Positions 1 to 8,562 of a stretch of 64,000 nucleotides of DNA are shown in pieces. A program made the position numbers and the translations under genes. Numbering within the stretch: position 1 is the first letter of the stretch; each line of letters begins with the position of its first letter. Below the pieces are notes generated by a model. It was not told the DNA's origin. It was given only the letters and a program-made list of their open reading frames with translations, and did not search any database. The stretch is from Silvania confinis (lineage in GTDB: Bacteria > Pseudomonadota > Gammaproteobacteria > Enterobacterales > Enterobacteriaceae), in NCBI RefSeq assembly GCF_025564085.1, contig NZ_JAMGZJ010000072.1, positions 124,001 through 188,000 on the forward strand. The letters run 5' to 3'.

Positions 1-2
1 TC

Positions 3-167
3 GGCAGAGGCTGGGAATTTACCGGCCTGAAGGTCTATAAAAACGCGAAATTGCTGATGAAAAAAGAGTGCACCAACGGCGGGTTCCTGACGCAGACGTA
101 TCGGGGAGAAAACCTGGTGCAGGAATCAGATACCGGCGACGACGGCACCTACGGGTATGCCGATTAA
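3..167 (+). CDS. C-terminal fragment of an unrecognised protein (5' end outside the window)
   Basis: The frame is open from the window edge to TAA at 165-167 and gives 54 residues. It ends in an acidic tail (ESDTGDDGTYGYAD). I do not recognise the family. The stop codon overlaps a possible ATG (TAATG) of the IrmA-like gene that follows, so the two are probably cotranscribed and may be translationally coupled. One tryptophan, two tyrosines near the end and a single cysteine are visible, which is too little to infer a function. Confidence 0.55.
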   Translation, partial: GRGWEFTGLKVYKNAKLLMKKECTNGGFLTQTYRGENLVQESDTGDDGTYGYAD

Positions 168-178
168 TGACAGGTTCT

Positions 179-613
179 ATGATGAAGCAACAACTCAAAG
201 CCGTTTCGATGCTGGCTGGCCTGCTGTTTGTGGCTCCCGTCAGCGCGCTGGAAATTTGGCACTCAAACACCGTATGGGCGAATCAGGGGATCTGTAGCGC
301 CACCTTCATGCTGGACAGCGGCATGACAGAGGTGGGCCCGCTGGAGATTGGCGTAGAGCTGGTGAATGCGCAGGGCGTGGTTGTCGCCATCGAGACGCTG
401 AACGTCGATGCGTTTGGCGATTCAGAAGCGACCCGCTATCAGACAACCTATCTGGAAGACGAAGCCGTCTGCGAGGATGACCTCACGGTTCGCTTCACCT
501 CTCTGACGCAGGTTTCAGGCCAGAAGAAAACAGCGTTGCCCTTAAGTGAGCTGCAGATCCGTGATTTCAAACCCTTCAGGCTCATCAACCCACAAGAGGA
601 CAAGCGGGGATAG
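179..613 (+). CDS. IrmA-like small secreted protein
   Basis: The 144-residue product begins with a signal peptide (MMKQQLKAVSMLAGLLFVAPVSA, cleavage near residue 23). The mature part contains the pattern W-H-S-N-T-V-W-A-N-x-G-x-C-x-A-T-F-x-x-D-S-G and a later FGDS / CEDDL pair. This matches the layout of IrmA, the small secreted fibronectin-III-like protein of uropathogenic E. coli, from memory of that family. The two cysteines could form one disulfide. The start at 179 places the signal peptide at the N-terminus; ATG 167, which overlaps the upstream stop, and ATG 182 are alternatives. A receptor-mimic role should not be assumed from this resemblance. A shared terminator follows. Confidence 0.6.
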   Translation: MMKQQLKAVSMLAGLLFVAPVSALEIWHSNTVWANQGICSATFMLDSGMTEVGPLEIGVELVNAQGVVVAIETLNVDAFGDSEATRYQTTYLEDEAVCEDDLTVRFTSLTQVSGQKKTALPLSELQIRDFKPFRLINPQEDKRG

Positions 614-661
614 TCCCGCTTCGGCTAACCGCCACTGAAGAACAGCGCGTCAATCGGGCAA

Positions 662-692
662 CAAAAAACCCGCACAGGGCGGGTTTATTTTC
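662..692. terminator. bidirectional rho-independent terminator
   Basis: An 8-bp stem AAACCCGC / GCGGGTTT (666-673 with 679-686) has A-rich sequence on one side and T-rich sequence on the other. It can therefore terminate both the IrmA-like gene (+) and the convergent cold-shock gene (-). Confidence 0.75.
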
Positions 693-765
693 TTATCAGC
701 TTAGCTTATCTGCTCAGGTCATTGCCGTCATCGCTGTTGTAAACATTGCTGATAGTGGGCACGGC

Positions 766-978
766 TTACAGCGGAGTTACGTTGCCCGCTGAAGGGCCTT
801 TCGCGCCATTTTCAATGGTGAAGGAGACTTTCTGGCCTTCTTCAAGCGTTTTGAAGCTGTCGCTCTGGATAGCAGAGAAGTGTACGAATACATCTTTGCT
901 GCCGTCGTCAGGAGTGATAAAGCCAAAACCTTTATCTGCGTTAAACCATTTTACTAAACCAGTCATTTTGTTAGACAT
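766..978 (-). CDS. CspA-family cold-shock protein
   Basis: The product is 70 residues, the standard length of this family. It is a single OB-fold cold-shock domain with both RNA-binding motifs: RNP1 (KGFGFI, near residues 16-21) and RNP2 (VFVHF, near 30-34). It differs from E. coli CspA at only a few positions in the N-terminal half and ends AGNVTPL. Such proteins melt RNA secondary structure and act as antiterminators after cold shock. The start is preceded by AAGGAAG. The long leader resembles that of cspA, so cold induction is likely. I cannot say whether it corresponds to CspA, CspB or CspG. Confidence 0.93.
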   Translation of the reverse strand: MSNKMTGLVKWFNADKGFGFITPDDGSKDVFVHFSAIQSDSFKTLEEGQKVSFTIENGAKGPSAGNVTPL

Positions 979-1148
979 AGATACTTCCTTAATTGATGAG
1001 CCACGCAGTGTGGCGATAATGGCCTGTATTAGAGTAGCTTATTTGGCACTTAGGAGGAGGCTCACGAAGAAGGGTATCTGAGGATAACACCTGAACTGAG
1101 GACTGCTTTACTAAAACTGCTTTCATAAGGTCTGTGTTCCAAACCGAT
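979..1148 (-). promoter_or_regulatory. cspA-type 5' leader (cold box and thermosensor-like UTR)
   Basis: About 170 nt separate the putative start of transcription from the ATG. On the minus strand the leader opens with CGGTTTGGAACACAGACC, which lines up with the cspA start (ACGGTTTGACGTACAGACC, the cold box). It continues with blocks that also align (AAAGCAGT, AGTAAAGCAGTCC, GTTATC, GATACCC) and ends with AAGGAAG before the ATG. In cspA this leader refolds with temperature and controls translation. The same role is inferred here from alignment by eye. Confidence 0.75.
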
Positions 1149-1518
1149 GCCGTATTAAGACACAGGCAAATTCTTATAGCAACGTTTAAGTTTTTTATTT
1201 TGCACGCTTAAACACCTGGACGGCTGAATGTCCGTAACCGGAAAGGCGCAACCCTTTCAACACTTATATTAACGGGAGGAATTAGCACAACCCTTAATAA
1301 CCCGTTTCAGGGTGACTGCCTGCCAGGAAATATAAAAAATTAAGTAGGCGTTTATGACAAATGTGATTCGGTTATAAGGACGAAGGGATTATTTAAATCA
1401 GCGAGATAACTCGTCATTGATGCCTGAAGTCAAATGCACGCCACTCGCGCTGCCACCTTCCTCGACAACGGCAACAATTCTCCAAATTTACAGGCTGCTC
1501 TGAAGACGCCTCGCAGGA

Positions 1519-2000
1519 ATGAATTTGGCTGCATATCGCTGCTGTAACAGCGCTTATTTGCGGCGTATGTTGCTTGCACGCCAGCAATATCTGGCGTCGG
1601 GATTGGCATCCTGGGTAACATACTGGTGGCGCAGAGCTTTTTTTGCGTTATGCGTCCGGCTACACTCTCTGGTGGGCAGGGCGAAGGCGCTGAAAAGCGC
1701 GCCGGTTATCAGTATGTCCGGTTATGCCAACCTCGTCCGGCTCCGCCACCCACTTATCACCGCGCCATCCGATCACCACACGGATTTCACCGAGCTGGCC
1801 GATAACTGCGAGCGCTTCTGTGAAGCGATGCTGGAAGAAGAGGATCAGGCTGTCAGAACCGCGCTGTGCGGCCGTCTTGCCACCTGCCTGACGCTGCTGA
1901 AACCGACGCGCTATGTAGCTACTGTGAGGCAATCACGCAGCTATTAATCAGCAATGCGCTGGCTCGAAACCGAAGCGGGCGTGGAATGGATTAACTGACG
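1519..2000 (+). pseudogene. degenerate relative of the gene at 55593-56048
   Basis: Around 1780-1905 the + strand encodes DFTELADNCERFCEAMLEEE followed by DQAVRTALCGRL. This aligns with LFEVADRCAALVSVLIE followed by TDDSASRTALCERL in the intact protein at 55593. After codon ~135 the frame breaks, and a plausible C-terminal stretch (MRWLETEAGVEWIN, ending 1998) lies in another frame. Upstream, on the minus strand, both loci carry a short PTPD-containing reading frame at the equivalent place. I read this as a decayed copy of a small gene carried by a mobile element. Its function is unknown. Confidence 0.45.
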
Positions 2001-2096
2001 GCGTGGCGGATCACTCAGTAAATTGTATTCCGTAAGCGATGCATTTCTGAAATTAAATGATGGAATTACAGCGATGACCTGGTCCGGCTGTAAGCA

Positions 2097-2186
2097 TGTT
2101 CCCCCTCACCCTAACCCTCTCCCCAAAAAGGAGAGGGAACAGTCCGTGCCAGTATGTCCCCCTCTCCCAGAGTAGTCCGTGCCAGT
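2097..2186. repeat. REP-like palindromic repeat
   Basis: CCCCTCACCCTAACCCTCTCC pairs with GGAGAGGGAAC across a short AAAAA loop, followed by a second partial copy (GTCCGTGCCAGTATG... / GTCCGTGCCAGTCG). The same CCCTCTCC / GGAGAGGG module occurs near 23.1, 25.6 and 34.3 kb. It lies just after the stop of the minus-strand membrane gene. Confidence 0.7.
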
Positions 2187-2188
2187 CG

Positions 2189-2704
2189 TCAGCCAGGTAT
2201 GACCTCTGCCGCCCTGTACACCCCCACATAGCGCACAAATTTCCCGACAAACACCCCGGCAAATACCCCACCGACGATAATCACGCAGGCGCTCACCCCG
2301 GGGCGCTGCAGCAGCTCGGGCGACATGGCGGTCATCACCCCCAGCGCGTACTTCACCGCAAAGGTCAGCAGCATAAAGGGCAACGCGGTGTAATCCGCCG
2401 GGCGATGGATACTGCGCGGCGCAGGGGCGCGGGTCACCGCCGCGCGTTTGATCAACGCGTACCCTATCGCCGCCCCGCAGAGTAACCCCACCAGCCACAG
2501 GGACCAGTTGGCGACGCTCTGGTCGCGGAACATCACCATGTCGTACAGATCCCAGGCAAGAAAAATGGCCGGGATGATGGCCAGTTTTTCCAGGGCGACA
2601 GTGGCAGGCTTGCGCGCTTTAATACCCCGGCTGATCAGAAACACCAACAGAACATACACCCAGACGGGCGTATGGGTCACAATCCCGGAAATCGTCTCAA
2701 TCAT
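2189..2704 (-). CDS. multi-pass inner-membrane protein (DUF6622-like)
   Basis: The 171-residue product has about five hydrophobic segments: VWVYVLLVFLIS, LAIIPAIFLAW, WSLWLVGLLCGAAIGYALI, LPFMLLTFAVKYALGVM and CVIIVGGVFAGVFVGK. A basic IKARKPATVAL loop follows the first segment. The start at 2704 was chosen because GGTGGA precedes that ATG; an upstream ATG would add 17 residues without a good ribosome site. The overall pattern (ISRGIKA...KLAIIP...YDM) recalls the DUF6622 / YwiC-like small membrane proteins. No catalytic residues are visible and the role is unknown. Confidence 0.7.
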   Translation of the reverse strand: MIETISGIVTHTPVWVYVLLVFLISRGIKARKPATVALEKLAIIPAIFLAWDLYDMVMFRDQSVANWSLWLVGLLCGAAIGYALIKRAAVTRAPAPRSIHRPADYTALPFMLLTFAVKYALGVMTAMSPELLQRPGVSACVIIVGGVFAGVFVGKFVRYVGVYRAAEVIPG

Positions 2705-3272
2705 AGGGTCCACCGTCGCTGACAACAGAAAAACAGTCGGATCAGTATTGCGCATCGCCGCCGTTACGCCATCATACTTTATAAGGTTATTCCCCCTGTG
2801 CCTACGCCTGTTGATGTAGAGACGTGCCGCACGGTGAGTCCATGTAATCGCTGAATAATATGCTCAAGCGTGACGCATTATTATTTAAAATATCATCAAA
2901 AACCCCTGCAATAATATAAAAACCAATTAAGAAAAATCCCACGTATTTTTATTTTTTATGCACTATAGCCGTTTTAACAAGATCGTAAATCTACGTAAAG
3001 ACCCCCGTCACGCCTGGACCACAGCGCTTTACCGAGACGATGAAAAATCATTTCACCAATAGTCAGCGAAGGTTGTTTGAATACATCATGTTGCGCAACA
3101 CTTATTCCAACAACAAACGAAGCGCTATTTATCAAAAACAGAACTTCACGAAAATATTTATCGAAGTTACCGCGTTTGACTCTTCAATAATAAAGACTAA
3201 ATTTAAATCTGAACGACAGCGGAGATGAAAAAAATATCTCCACAACTAATAGCAACAAAGAGGATTGATAAA

Positions 3273-3437
3273 ATGGCAGACCAACGCGAAAACCGTGATA
3301 AAGCCTCTGACACTGGCAAAAAAGGTGGTCAACAAGGCAGCGGCAATTTCAAAAATGATCCGCAGCGTGCTTCTGAAGCAGGTAAAAAAGGTGGTCAGCA
3401 AAGCCATGGTGGCGGGAATAAATCTGACAAATCCTAA
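3273..3437 (+). CDS. yciG: YciG, KGG-repeat stress protein
   Basis: This very hydrophilic 54-residue protein has two copies of the KGG motif (DTGKKGGQQ and EAGKKGGQQ) separated by the family signature GNFKNDPQRASEAG. That is the arrangement of E. coli YciG. The start is preceded by AGAGGA eight bases upstream. In E. coli yciG is the first gene of yciGFE, which depends on sigma-S, and yciF follows here too. The biochemical role of KGG proteins is not settled. The protein is slightly shorter than E. coli YciG because a stretch near the N-terminus is missing. Confidence 0.9.
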   Translation: MADQRENRDKASDTGKKGGQQGSGNFKNDPQRASEAGKKGGQQSHGGGNKSDKS

Positions 3438-3529
3438 TTCATCTCATTATTAATACCTGTCTAACACGTTAACCAATAATCTGCGGGTCTGTGGACTCGC
3501 AGAGTTTTTGTGCCACTGGAGAAAGTCAT

Positions 3530-4030
3530 ATGAATATGAAGTCAATCGAAGATGTCTTTATTCATCTGCTATCAGATACCTACAGCGCGGAAAAACAACT
3601 CACTCGCGGTCTGGCCAAACTTTCTCGTGAAGCCTTCAGCCCTGAACTGAGCGCTGCGTTTAAAGCACATCTTGAAGAAACCCACGGCCAAATTGAACGT
3701 ATCGACCAGCTTGTCGAGAAAACCCCCAACGTCAAACTGAAAAGAATGAAATGCGTGGCGATGGAAGGTTTAATTGAAGAAGCTAATGAAGTCATTGAGA
3801 GTACAGAGAAAAATGAAGTTCGCGACGCCGCACTGATCGCCGCTGCGCAAAAAGTCGAGCACTATGAGATTGCCAGCTATGGCACTCTGGCCACCCTCGC
3901 GCAGCAATTAGGCTATACCCAGGCGGTAAAATTATTAACCGCCACGCTGGAAGAAGAAAAATCTACCGATCTTAAGCTGACCGATTTAGCTGTCGGGAAT
4001 ATTAATCAGAAAGCGGAGAGCAAAGCCTGA
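3530..4030 (+). CDS. yciF: YciF, DUF892 ferritin-like stress protein
   Basis: The 166-residue protein is collinear with E. coli YciF, including DVFIHLLSDTYSAEKQL, HLEETHGQIERIDQ, KRMKCVAMEGLIEEANEV and AAAQKVEHYEIASYGTLATLA. The family forms a four-helix ferritin-like bundle. Candidate metal ligands are E and H in YSAEKQ, EETH, EGLIEEA and KVEHYE. The start at 3530 (MNMKSIEDV) matches the homolog and has GGAG upstream. It follows yciG by about 90 bp. E. coli has yciE next, but here convergent ydeJ follows, so yciE is absent. Confidence 0.92.
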   Translation: MNMKSIEDVFIHLLSDTYSAEKQLTRGLAKLSREAFSPELSAAFKAHLEETHGQIERIDQLVEKTPNVKLKRMKCVAMEGLIEEANEVIESTEKNEVRDAALIAAAQKVEHYEIASYGTLATLAQQLGYTQAVKLLTATLEEEKSTDLKLTDLAVGNINQKAESKA

Positions 4031-4090
4031 TACGCAATACAGTTCATCAGGCCGGGTCAACGATCCATAGCGCTGCGCTCGATCCCTGCG

Positions 4091-4615
4091 TTAATGCAGC
4101 TGTTTTTTCCACTGCGGTATTCGCCGGATCACCTCAGTCAGGGCGTAGCGCACCGCCTTTTCAATCACGTCGTCGCATTCGCCGGTAAAGTGCTGCACGG
4201 CCGCGCGCACCTCGCCGTGAAAACTCCATGCAAACCACACCGTCCCGGCAGGCGTGCCGTCATCGCCGCCGTCCGGTCCGGCGTAGCCGCTGATGGCGAC
4301 GGCGATATCCGCCCCGGCGATGCGCAGCGCACCCTGGGCCATTTCGCACACCGTTTGCTCACTCACGGCGCTGTATTTCTCTAAGGTTTCGGCCTGCACC
4401 CCCAGCACCTTCTCTTTAGCTTCATCGGTAAAGGTGATTACGCCCACGCCATAAAAATCGGCGGTGTCATCCTCGGCACACAGGGCAGATGCCAGCTTCC
4501 CGCCGGTGCAGGATTCCGCGGTAGTCAGCCGCCATCCCAGTTCACTCAGTACATACGCCACCTGTTTGGTCAGCTCGGCGGCGGTTTTTGCCTCGTTCCA
4601 GATATTGGCTGTCAT
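4091..4615 (-). CDS. ydeJ: YdeJ, CinA C-terminal / PncC-like amidase family protein
   Basis: The 174-residue protein is a stand-alone CinA-C domain. It shows TTAESCTGGKLASALC (catalytic serine region, near residues 32-47), FYGVGVITFTDEAKEKVLGV, EQTVCEMAQGAL and AISGYAGPDGGDDGTPAGTVWFAW. Family members such as PncC deamidate nicotinamide mononucleotide; whether YdeJ does so is not established. Its ATG overlaps the stop of the DUF421 gene by 4 bp, so it is the third gene of a tight operon. In E. coli ydeJ lies beside ydeI, as it nearly does here. Confidence 0.87.
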   Translation of the reverse strand: MTANIWNEAKTAAELTKQVAYVLSELGWRLTTAESCTGGKLASALCAEDDTADFYGVGVITFTDEAKEKVLGVQAETLEKYSAVSEQTVCEMAQGALRIAGADIAVAISGYAGPDGGDDGTPAGTVWFAWSFHGEVRAAVQHFTGECDDVIEKAVRYALTEVIRRIPQWKKQLH

Positions 4616-5064
4616 GATTCACTCTCTTCCGGAATAATGGAAATATGGCCATTGCTTTCAAGGATCGCGTATTTAATTTTCTCAAGCAGATAGATACCGT
4701 GATCCTGCCGGGCAGAGACCATCACGTCGTCGCAGGAGACGTTAACCTGCTTTAATTTCTCTTCCTGCGGTTTACCGTGCGCCACCAGAATAACCGGCGA
4801 ACCGTCCAGTAATGATTCAGCGCGGGAGGAATATTTCTTCAGATAGCCAAACAGCATATCCACCACCACCAGCGTCACAATGGTCAGCATCGCGCCGGTT
4901 ATCGAGAAGTCATTGCCCAGCAGCGCCTGCTGTGTGGCTTCGCTAATGATCAGCAGCAGGATCAGATCAAAACTGGTCATTTGTAACAGCGCCCGCCGCC
5001 CGGCAATTTTAAATACCACCAGCAGGATCAGATAGACGGCCACGGCGCGGAAGATCATATCCAT
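4612..5064 (-). CDS. DUF421 (YetF-like) membrane protein
   Basis: The 150-residue protein has three N-terminal membrane segments: VAVYLILLVVFKIAG, FDLILLLIISEATQQALLG and GAMLTIVTLVVVDMLFGYL. They are followed by the family's cytoplasmic domain, with RAESLLDGSPVILVAHGKP and a late VSARQDHGIYLLEKIKYAILESNGHISII. These are hallmarks of DUF421/YetF proteins, whose function is unclear. It sits 9 bp after a membrane-anchored gene and overlaps ydeJ by 4 bp. Coupling to a CinA-type amidase is unexplained. Confidence 0.85.
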   Translation of the reverse strand: MDMIFRAVAVYLILLVVFKIAGRRALLQMTSFDLILLLIISEATQQALLGNDFSITGAMLTIVTLVVVDMLFGYLKKYSSRAESLLDGSPVILVAHGKPQEEKLKQVNVSCDDVMVSARQDHGIYLLEKIKYAILESNGHISIIPEESES

Positions 5065-5073
5065 CGCATTCTC

Positions 5074-5586
5074 CTACGGATAGATAAACTGCCAGAACGA
5101 CATGCCCGGCGCGTTATTAACATGCAAAGTGGTGACCGCTTTTCCGGGCTGATCCGGCGCGGTATAGATCCAGACAGAAAAATCCCCTTTCTGCCCGGCG
5201 GGATGATAAACCAATATTAATTCCTGCCCCCGGCTGTACATATTATCCGGCTGCGGCCAGATAGCGCTGGTTTCAAATGACGCCATATATTCACCGCCAA
5301 GCACCAGGGTGGTATTTTCCCCAGGCTCTCTGGCAACGGTAATTTTTAACTGCATTTGATTTTGCAGCCGTCCGAAGCGTTGATATTGAAGATGGACGGT
5401 ATTATTTGCACCGACCTGGCTGGCGTGGCTGAAATACCCCACCGAGAATACGCCCGACAGCGCAGCGGCAATAATGATAAGCAGAAAAACAAGACCGTAA
5501 CGGCGGAAGCCGGCCTCCAGCGCCATAGCGAAGCGGTTCTCCTCTACCCCGTGCAATTTATCGGGAGTGTCTTTCCCATTCGCCAT
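5074..5586 (-). CDS. single-pass membrane protein with periplasmic domain, first gene of the DUF421-ydeJ operon
   Basis: The 170-residue product has a polar N-terminus of about 30 residues, one membrane helix (GLVFLLIIIAAALSGVFSVGYF, near 31-52) and a periplasmic domain rich in beta-forming sequence: QMQLKITVAREPGENTTLVL, FSVWIYTAPDQPGK and SFWQFIYP at the end. It has no cysteines or obvious catalytic motif. It is usually seen as a conserved hypothetical protein beside DUF421 genes, and I do not recognise a named family. The position and spacing indicate cotranscription with the next two genes. Confidence 0.7.
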   Translation of the reverse strand: MANGKDTPDKLHGVEENRFAMALEAGFRRYGLVFLLIIIAAALSGVFSVGYFSHASQVGANNTVHLQYQRFGRLQNQMQLKITVAREPGENTTLVLGGEYMASFETSAIWPQPDNMYSRGQELILVYHPAGQKGDFSVWIYTAPDQPGKAVTTLHVNNAPGMSFWQFIYP

Positions 5587-5719
5587 TTTTCACCCTACCG
5601 CCTCGTTTATCAACATTATGATTTTTAATCATAATTCCGTTTAAGACAGTTCTTGTTTGCAAAGGTAAAAATAGCAACCAGGCTTAATCTGTCAAGCCAC
5701 TACGCACTCAGGAGGCAGT

Positions 5720-6109
5720 ATGAAATTATCCGTTGCGCCGCTGTTTTGTTGTCTGTTAATCCCAACGGCCTGGGCCGATGATAATGGCGGATTGAAAAAA
5801 GACGCCGCACCGCCTCCGGCCCATGCGCTGGACGAAGGTTATCGCGGAACTGAAGATGCCAGAATAATGACCGTGGCGCAGGCAAAAGAAATGCATGATG
5901 GTGCCACTATCTCATTACGCGGTAATTTAATTGATGGCTCCGGCGATAAATATGTTTTCCGTGATAAAACCGGTCAAATCTATACTATTATTCCGCAATC
6001 TGTTTTCGATGGCCGAACGGTGAAACCGGATAATATGATCAGCATTAATGGCAGCTTTGATAAAAAATCCAACCCGCCGGTAGTACGCGTCGATCGTATT
6101 CAGAAATAA
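5720..6109 (+). CDS. ydeI: YdeI, periplasmic OB-fold (YgiW/BOF) stress-tolerance protein
   Basis: The 129-residue protein has a signal peptide ([19 protein letters not shown], mature from ~20) and then [22 protein letters not shown], nearly as in E. coli YdeI. The BOF domain follows: [33 protein letters not shown] and [11 protein letters not shown]. In Salmonella ydeI contributes to resistance to peroxide and polymyxin and is under RcsB and PhoP/PmrA control. GGAGG precedes the ATG. About 40 bp upstream of the start, TAAGACAGTTCTTG (5642-5655) is a weak candidate RcsB box. It is the last conserved gene before the CDI insertion. Confidence 0.92.
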   Translation: MKLSVAPLFCCLLIPTAWADDNGGLKKDAAPPPAHALDEGYRGTEDARIMTVAQAKEMHDGATISLRGNLIDGSGDKYVFRDKTGQIYTIIPQSVFDGRTVKPDNMISINGSFDKKSNPPVVRVDRIQK

Positions 6110-6130
6110 CAGCGCCATAATTTCACTTAA

Positions 6131-6166
6131 GTTTCACGTGGATATTCCTGGATATCTACGTGAAAC
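6131..6166 (+). terminator. strong hairpin after ydeI
   Basis: A 15-bp stem with one mismatch (GTTTCACGTGGATAT / ATATCTACGTGAAAC) has a 6-nt loop and starts 22 bp after the ydeI stop. The sequence after it is C-rich rather than T-rich. It may therefore be a 3'-end stabilising hairpin or an inverted-repeat site rather than a classical terminator. Confidence 0.5.
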
Positions 6167-6195
6167 CCCCAATATATCCTCCCCCCTCCGCCAAA

Positions 6196-6285
6196 CCTAC
6201 CAGATTTAAGGAGGCCTGAACTCGGATAATTCCGGGCTTTAGGATTAATCCCCCTTTTATTCACCTCACAATAAATAAACAATTT
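6196..6285 (+). promoter_or_regulatory. cdi upstream block with two RcsB-like boxes, shared with the ail-like gene
   Basis: This block aligns with 19854-19945, upstream of the ail-like gene. Box A is TCGGATAATTCCGG (6222-6235) and box B is TAGGATTAATCCCC (6240-6253), 4 bp apart. Against the RcsB homodimer consensus as I recall it (KMRGAWTMWYCTGS) each matches 12 of 14 positions. A binding role is inferred. It lies about 80-110 bp before the cdiB start. Confidence 0.5.
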
Positions 6286-6334
6286 TACACAAATTCACAC
6301 AGCATCTCATTTGCTTACACGGCACGGATCCTCG

Positions 6335-8014
6335 ATGAACGCCCGACACAACATTGCCATAATAATAACGACAGCCGCTGGCCTGCCTTTAATGTTCTCT
6401 GCCTACGCAGCGGAGCCGGATAATCAATTTATTATTCAGCAGCAGCGTCAACGCGCCTTAGAGCAGCAATTAACCCCGCCGGCGCCCGATGTGCGACTGT
6501 CTGAGCCGACCTCAAGCTTTGGCAAGATTGCCTTCCCAACGGAAACCCCCTGCTTCCCGATTAACCGCGTCGAACTGAGCGGCCAGCAGACCCTGCCCCA
6601 CTGGCTGCCGCTGCAGCGAATGGCAGACCAGGCGCAGGGGCACTGTCTGGGCGGCAAAGGGATCAATCTGCTGATGAGCACCCTGCAGAACCGGATTGTC
6701 GATCACGGCTGGATCACCACCCGCGTACTGGCCCCGTCGCAGGATCTGAAAAGCGGCACCCTGCGGCTTGCCATCGTGCCGGGCACGGTCCGCCACGTCA
6801 CGCTGACCCAAGAGAGCGACGACTATATCCAGCTGTACAGCGCCTTCCCGGCCCACGACGGGGAACTGCTGGATCTGCGTGATATCGAGCAGGGGCTGGA
6901 AAACCTGCAGCGCCTGCCAACGGTAGAAGCCAATATGGAACTGCTGCCCGGCGAAAACCCCGGCGAGAGCGATGTGGTGATCACCCGCAAGCAGCGCAAA
7001 ATGTGGCGCGTCGGCCTGTCGCTGGACGATGCCGGAACCGAAACCACCGGGCGCTATCAGGGCGGCGTGACCCTGTCGCTGGATAACCCCTTCTCGCTGA
7101 GCGACTTGCTTTACGTCTCTGCCAGCCACGATCTGAATGACAAAAGCGGCAAAGGCAGCAAAAACTACACCGCTCACTATTCCGTGCCGTTCGGCTACTG
7201 GATGCTGGGCATCACCGGCAGCGACTACGACTACCACCAGACCGTCGCGGGCCTCAACGAGGATTATCGCTACAGCGGTAAAAGCAAAAACCTCGACATT
7301 CAGCTTAGCCGGGTGCTGCACCGCAGCGGCTCGCAAAAAACCACCTTCACTTACGACGTGCTGGCGCGGGAAACCCGCAACTTTATCGACGATACCGAAG
7401 TGGGCGTGCAGCGCCGTCAGACCGCAGGCTGGCGCGTGGGACTCGAGCATCGCCACTATATCGGCCAGGCGACGCTGGATGCGGGCATCAGCTATCAGCG
7501 CGGCACCCGCTGGTTTGGCGCGCAGCCTGCCCCGGAAGAGTACTGGGGCGATGCCACGGCGCTGGGCAAAATTACCCTGCTGAGCACCCAGCTCGATCTG
7601 CCGTTTACCCTCGGCTCGCAAAACTTCCGCTACAACGTCCAGTATCTGCGCCAGGTAAGCAACACCCCGCTCACCCCGCAGGATCAGTTCGCCATCGGCA
7701 ACCGCTGGACGGTGCGCGGCTTTGACGGCGAGCGCACCCTCAGTGCCAGCCACGGCTGGTACGTGCGCAACGATCTGGCCTGGCGCACGCCGCTGCCTAA
7801 TCAGGAATTTTATCTGGGGGCCGACTACGGCGAAGTGGGCGGCTACAGCTCGGATCTGCAGGTCGGTAAACACCTGGCGGGCGGCGTGGCGGGCCTGCGC
7901 GGGAATGCCTTTAACACCGGTTACGACCTGTTCGCCGGAACGCCATTCTCGAAGCCGGACGGCTTTGCGACCAGCGATTTGACGCTCGGCTTTAACCTGA
8001 ACTGGAGCTGGTGA
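6335..8014 (+). CDS. cdiB: CdiB, outer-membrane transporter of a two-partner secretion (CDI) system
   Basis: The 559-residue protein has a signal peptide (to AYA, near residue 26). An N-terminal linker helix is rich in Q and R ([12 protein letters not shown]). Two POTRA regions follow, the first containing [11 protein letters not shown] and C...[30 protein letters not shown]. The 16-strand Omp85-type barrel begins around 200 and contains the conserved loop-6 motif region [15 protein letters not shown] (VRGF). It ends in aromatic LNWSW. It exports and assembles CdiA. ATG 6335 was chosen over TTG 6311, which has no ribosome site. Its stop overlaps the cdiC start (TGATG). Confidence 0.93.
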   Translation: MNARHNIAIIITTAAGLPLMFSAYAAEPDNQFIIQQQRQRALEQQLTPPAPDVRLSEPTSSFGKIAFPTETPCFPINRVELSGQQTLPHWLPLQRMADQAQGHCLGGKGINLLMSTLQNRIVDHGWITTRVLAPSQDLKSGTLRLAIVPGTVRHVTLTQESDDYIQLYSAFPAHDGELLDLRDIEQGLENLQRLPTVEANMELLPGENPGESDVVITRKQRKMWRVGLSLDDAGTETTGRYQGGVTLSLDNPFSLSDLLYVSASHDLNDKSGKGSKNYTAHYSVPFGYWMLGITGSDYDYHQTVAGLNEDYRYSGKSKNLDIQLSRVLHRSGSQKTTFTYDVLARETRNFIDDTEVGVQRRQTAGWRVGLEHRHYIGQATLDAGISYQRGTRWFGAQPAPEEYWGDATALGKITLLSTQLDLPFTLGSQNFRYNVQYLRQVSNTPLTPQDQFAIGNRWTVRGFDGERTLSASHGWYVRNDLAWRTPLPNQEFYLGADYGEVGGYSSDLQVGKHLAGGVAGLRGNAFNTGYDLFAGTPFSKPDGFATSDLTLGFNLNWSW

Positions 8015-8562
8015 TGCGGGTCGGAAATCTGGAGATCAAAGCGCCGCTGATCCTCGGCGGCGAAGAGAACGAAGCCGAAGTGCTGGGCGCCACCGTCTGG
8101 CTGTGGATGCACTCCCCGATGCACCGGGATGCCCCGCTGCATGCCCTGCCGACGCTGCTGCTGCCGATCATTAAGCGCCGTCAGTACGTGCTGGTGGTCG
8201 AAAACGACCGCCCGGTCTTTTTCCTCAGCTGGGCCTGGCTGAACGAGGAATCGGAAGCGCGCTTCCTGACCCGCCCGTCGATTGAGATGCCCGAGGCGGA
8301 CTGGGACAGCGGGGAGCGGATCTGGTTCTGCGACTGGATCGCCCCGTTCGGCCACACCGCGCAGATGTCGGCCCTGCTGCGTCGGGAGATCTTCCCCGAC
8401 CACATCTGCCGCGCGCTCTGGCACCGGGGTGCCGAGCGTGGCAAGCGCGTGATGCTGTTCCACGGCAACCACGTCAGCCGCCAACACGCCAGAGCCTGGC
8501 AACAGAATCACCCGCTCGCCGTAAACCTGCCGGAAGCGTTTAAAGGAACGAACCATGAATAA
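8014..8562 (+). CDS. cdiC: CdiC, HlyC-like toxin-activating lysine acyltransferase
   Basis: The 182-residue protein is collinear with HlyC, the acyl-ACP-dependent enzyme that acylates lysines of hemolysin. Visible landmarks are VWLWMHSPMHRD (His37 at the place of HlyC His23), PIIKRRQYVLVVENDRPVFFLSWAWLNEE, and WFCDWIAPFGH (Asp107 at the place of HlyC Asp92). The gene starts at the cdiB stop (TGATG) with GGAG upstream and overlaps cdiA by 8 bp, so all three are coupled. CDI operons of the cdiBCAI type use this enzyme to acylate CdiA; the acceptor lysines here are unknown. GTG at 8011 would add one residue. Confidence 0.92.
   Translation: MRVGNLEIKAPLILGGEENEAEVLGATVWLWMHSPMHRDAPLHALPTLLLPIIKRRQYVLVVENDRPVFFLSWAWLNEESEARFLTRPSIEMPEADWDSGERIWFCDWIAPFGHTAQMSALLRREIFPDHICRALWHRGAERGKRVMLFHGNHVSRQHARAWQQNHPLAVNLPEAFKGTNHE

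Noticed and set aside
3040-3228. 62-codon frame before yciG
   Set aside because: It is AT-rich with no recognisable family or good ribosome site. The stretch is better read as the yciG upstream region.
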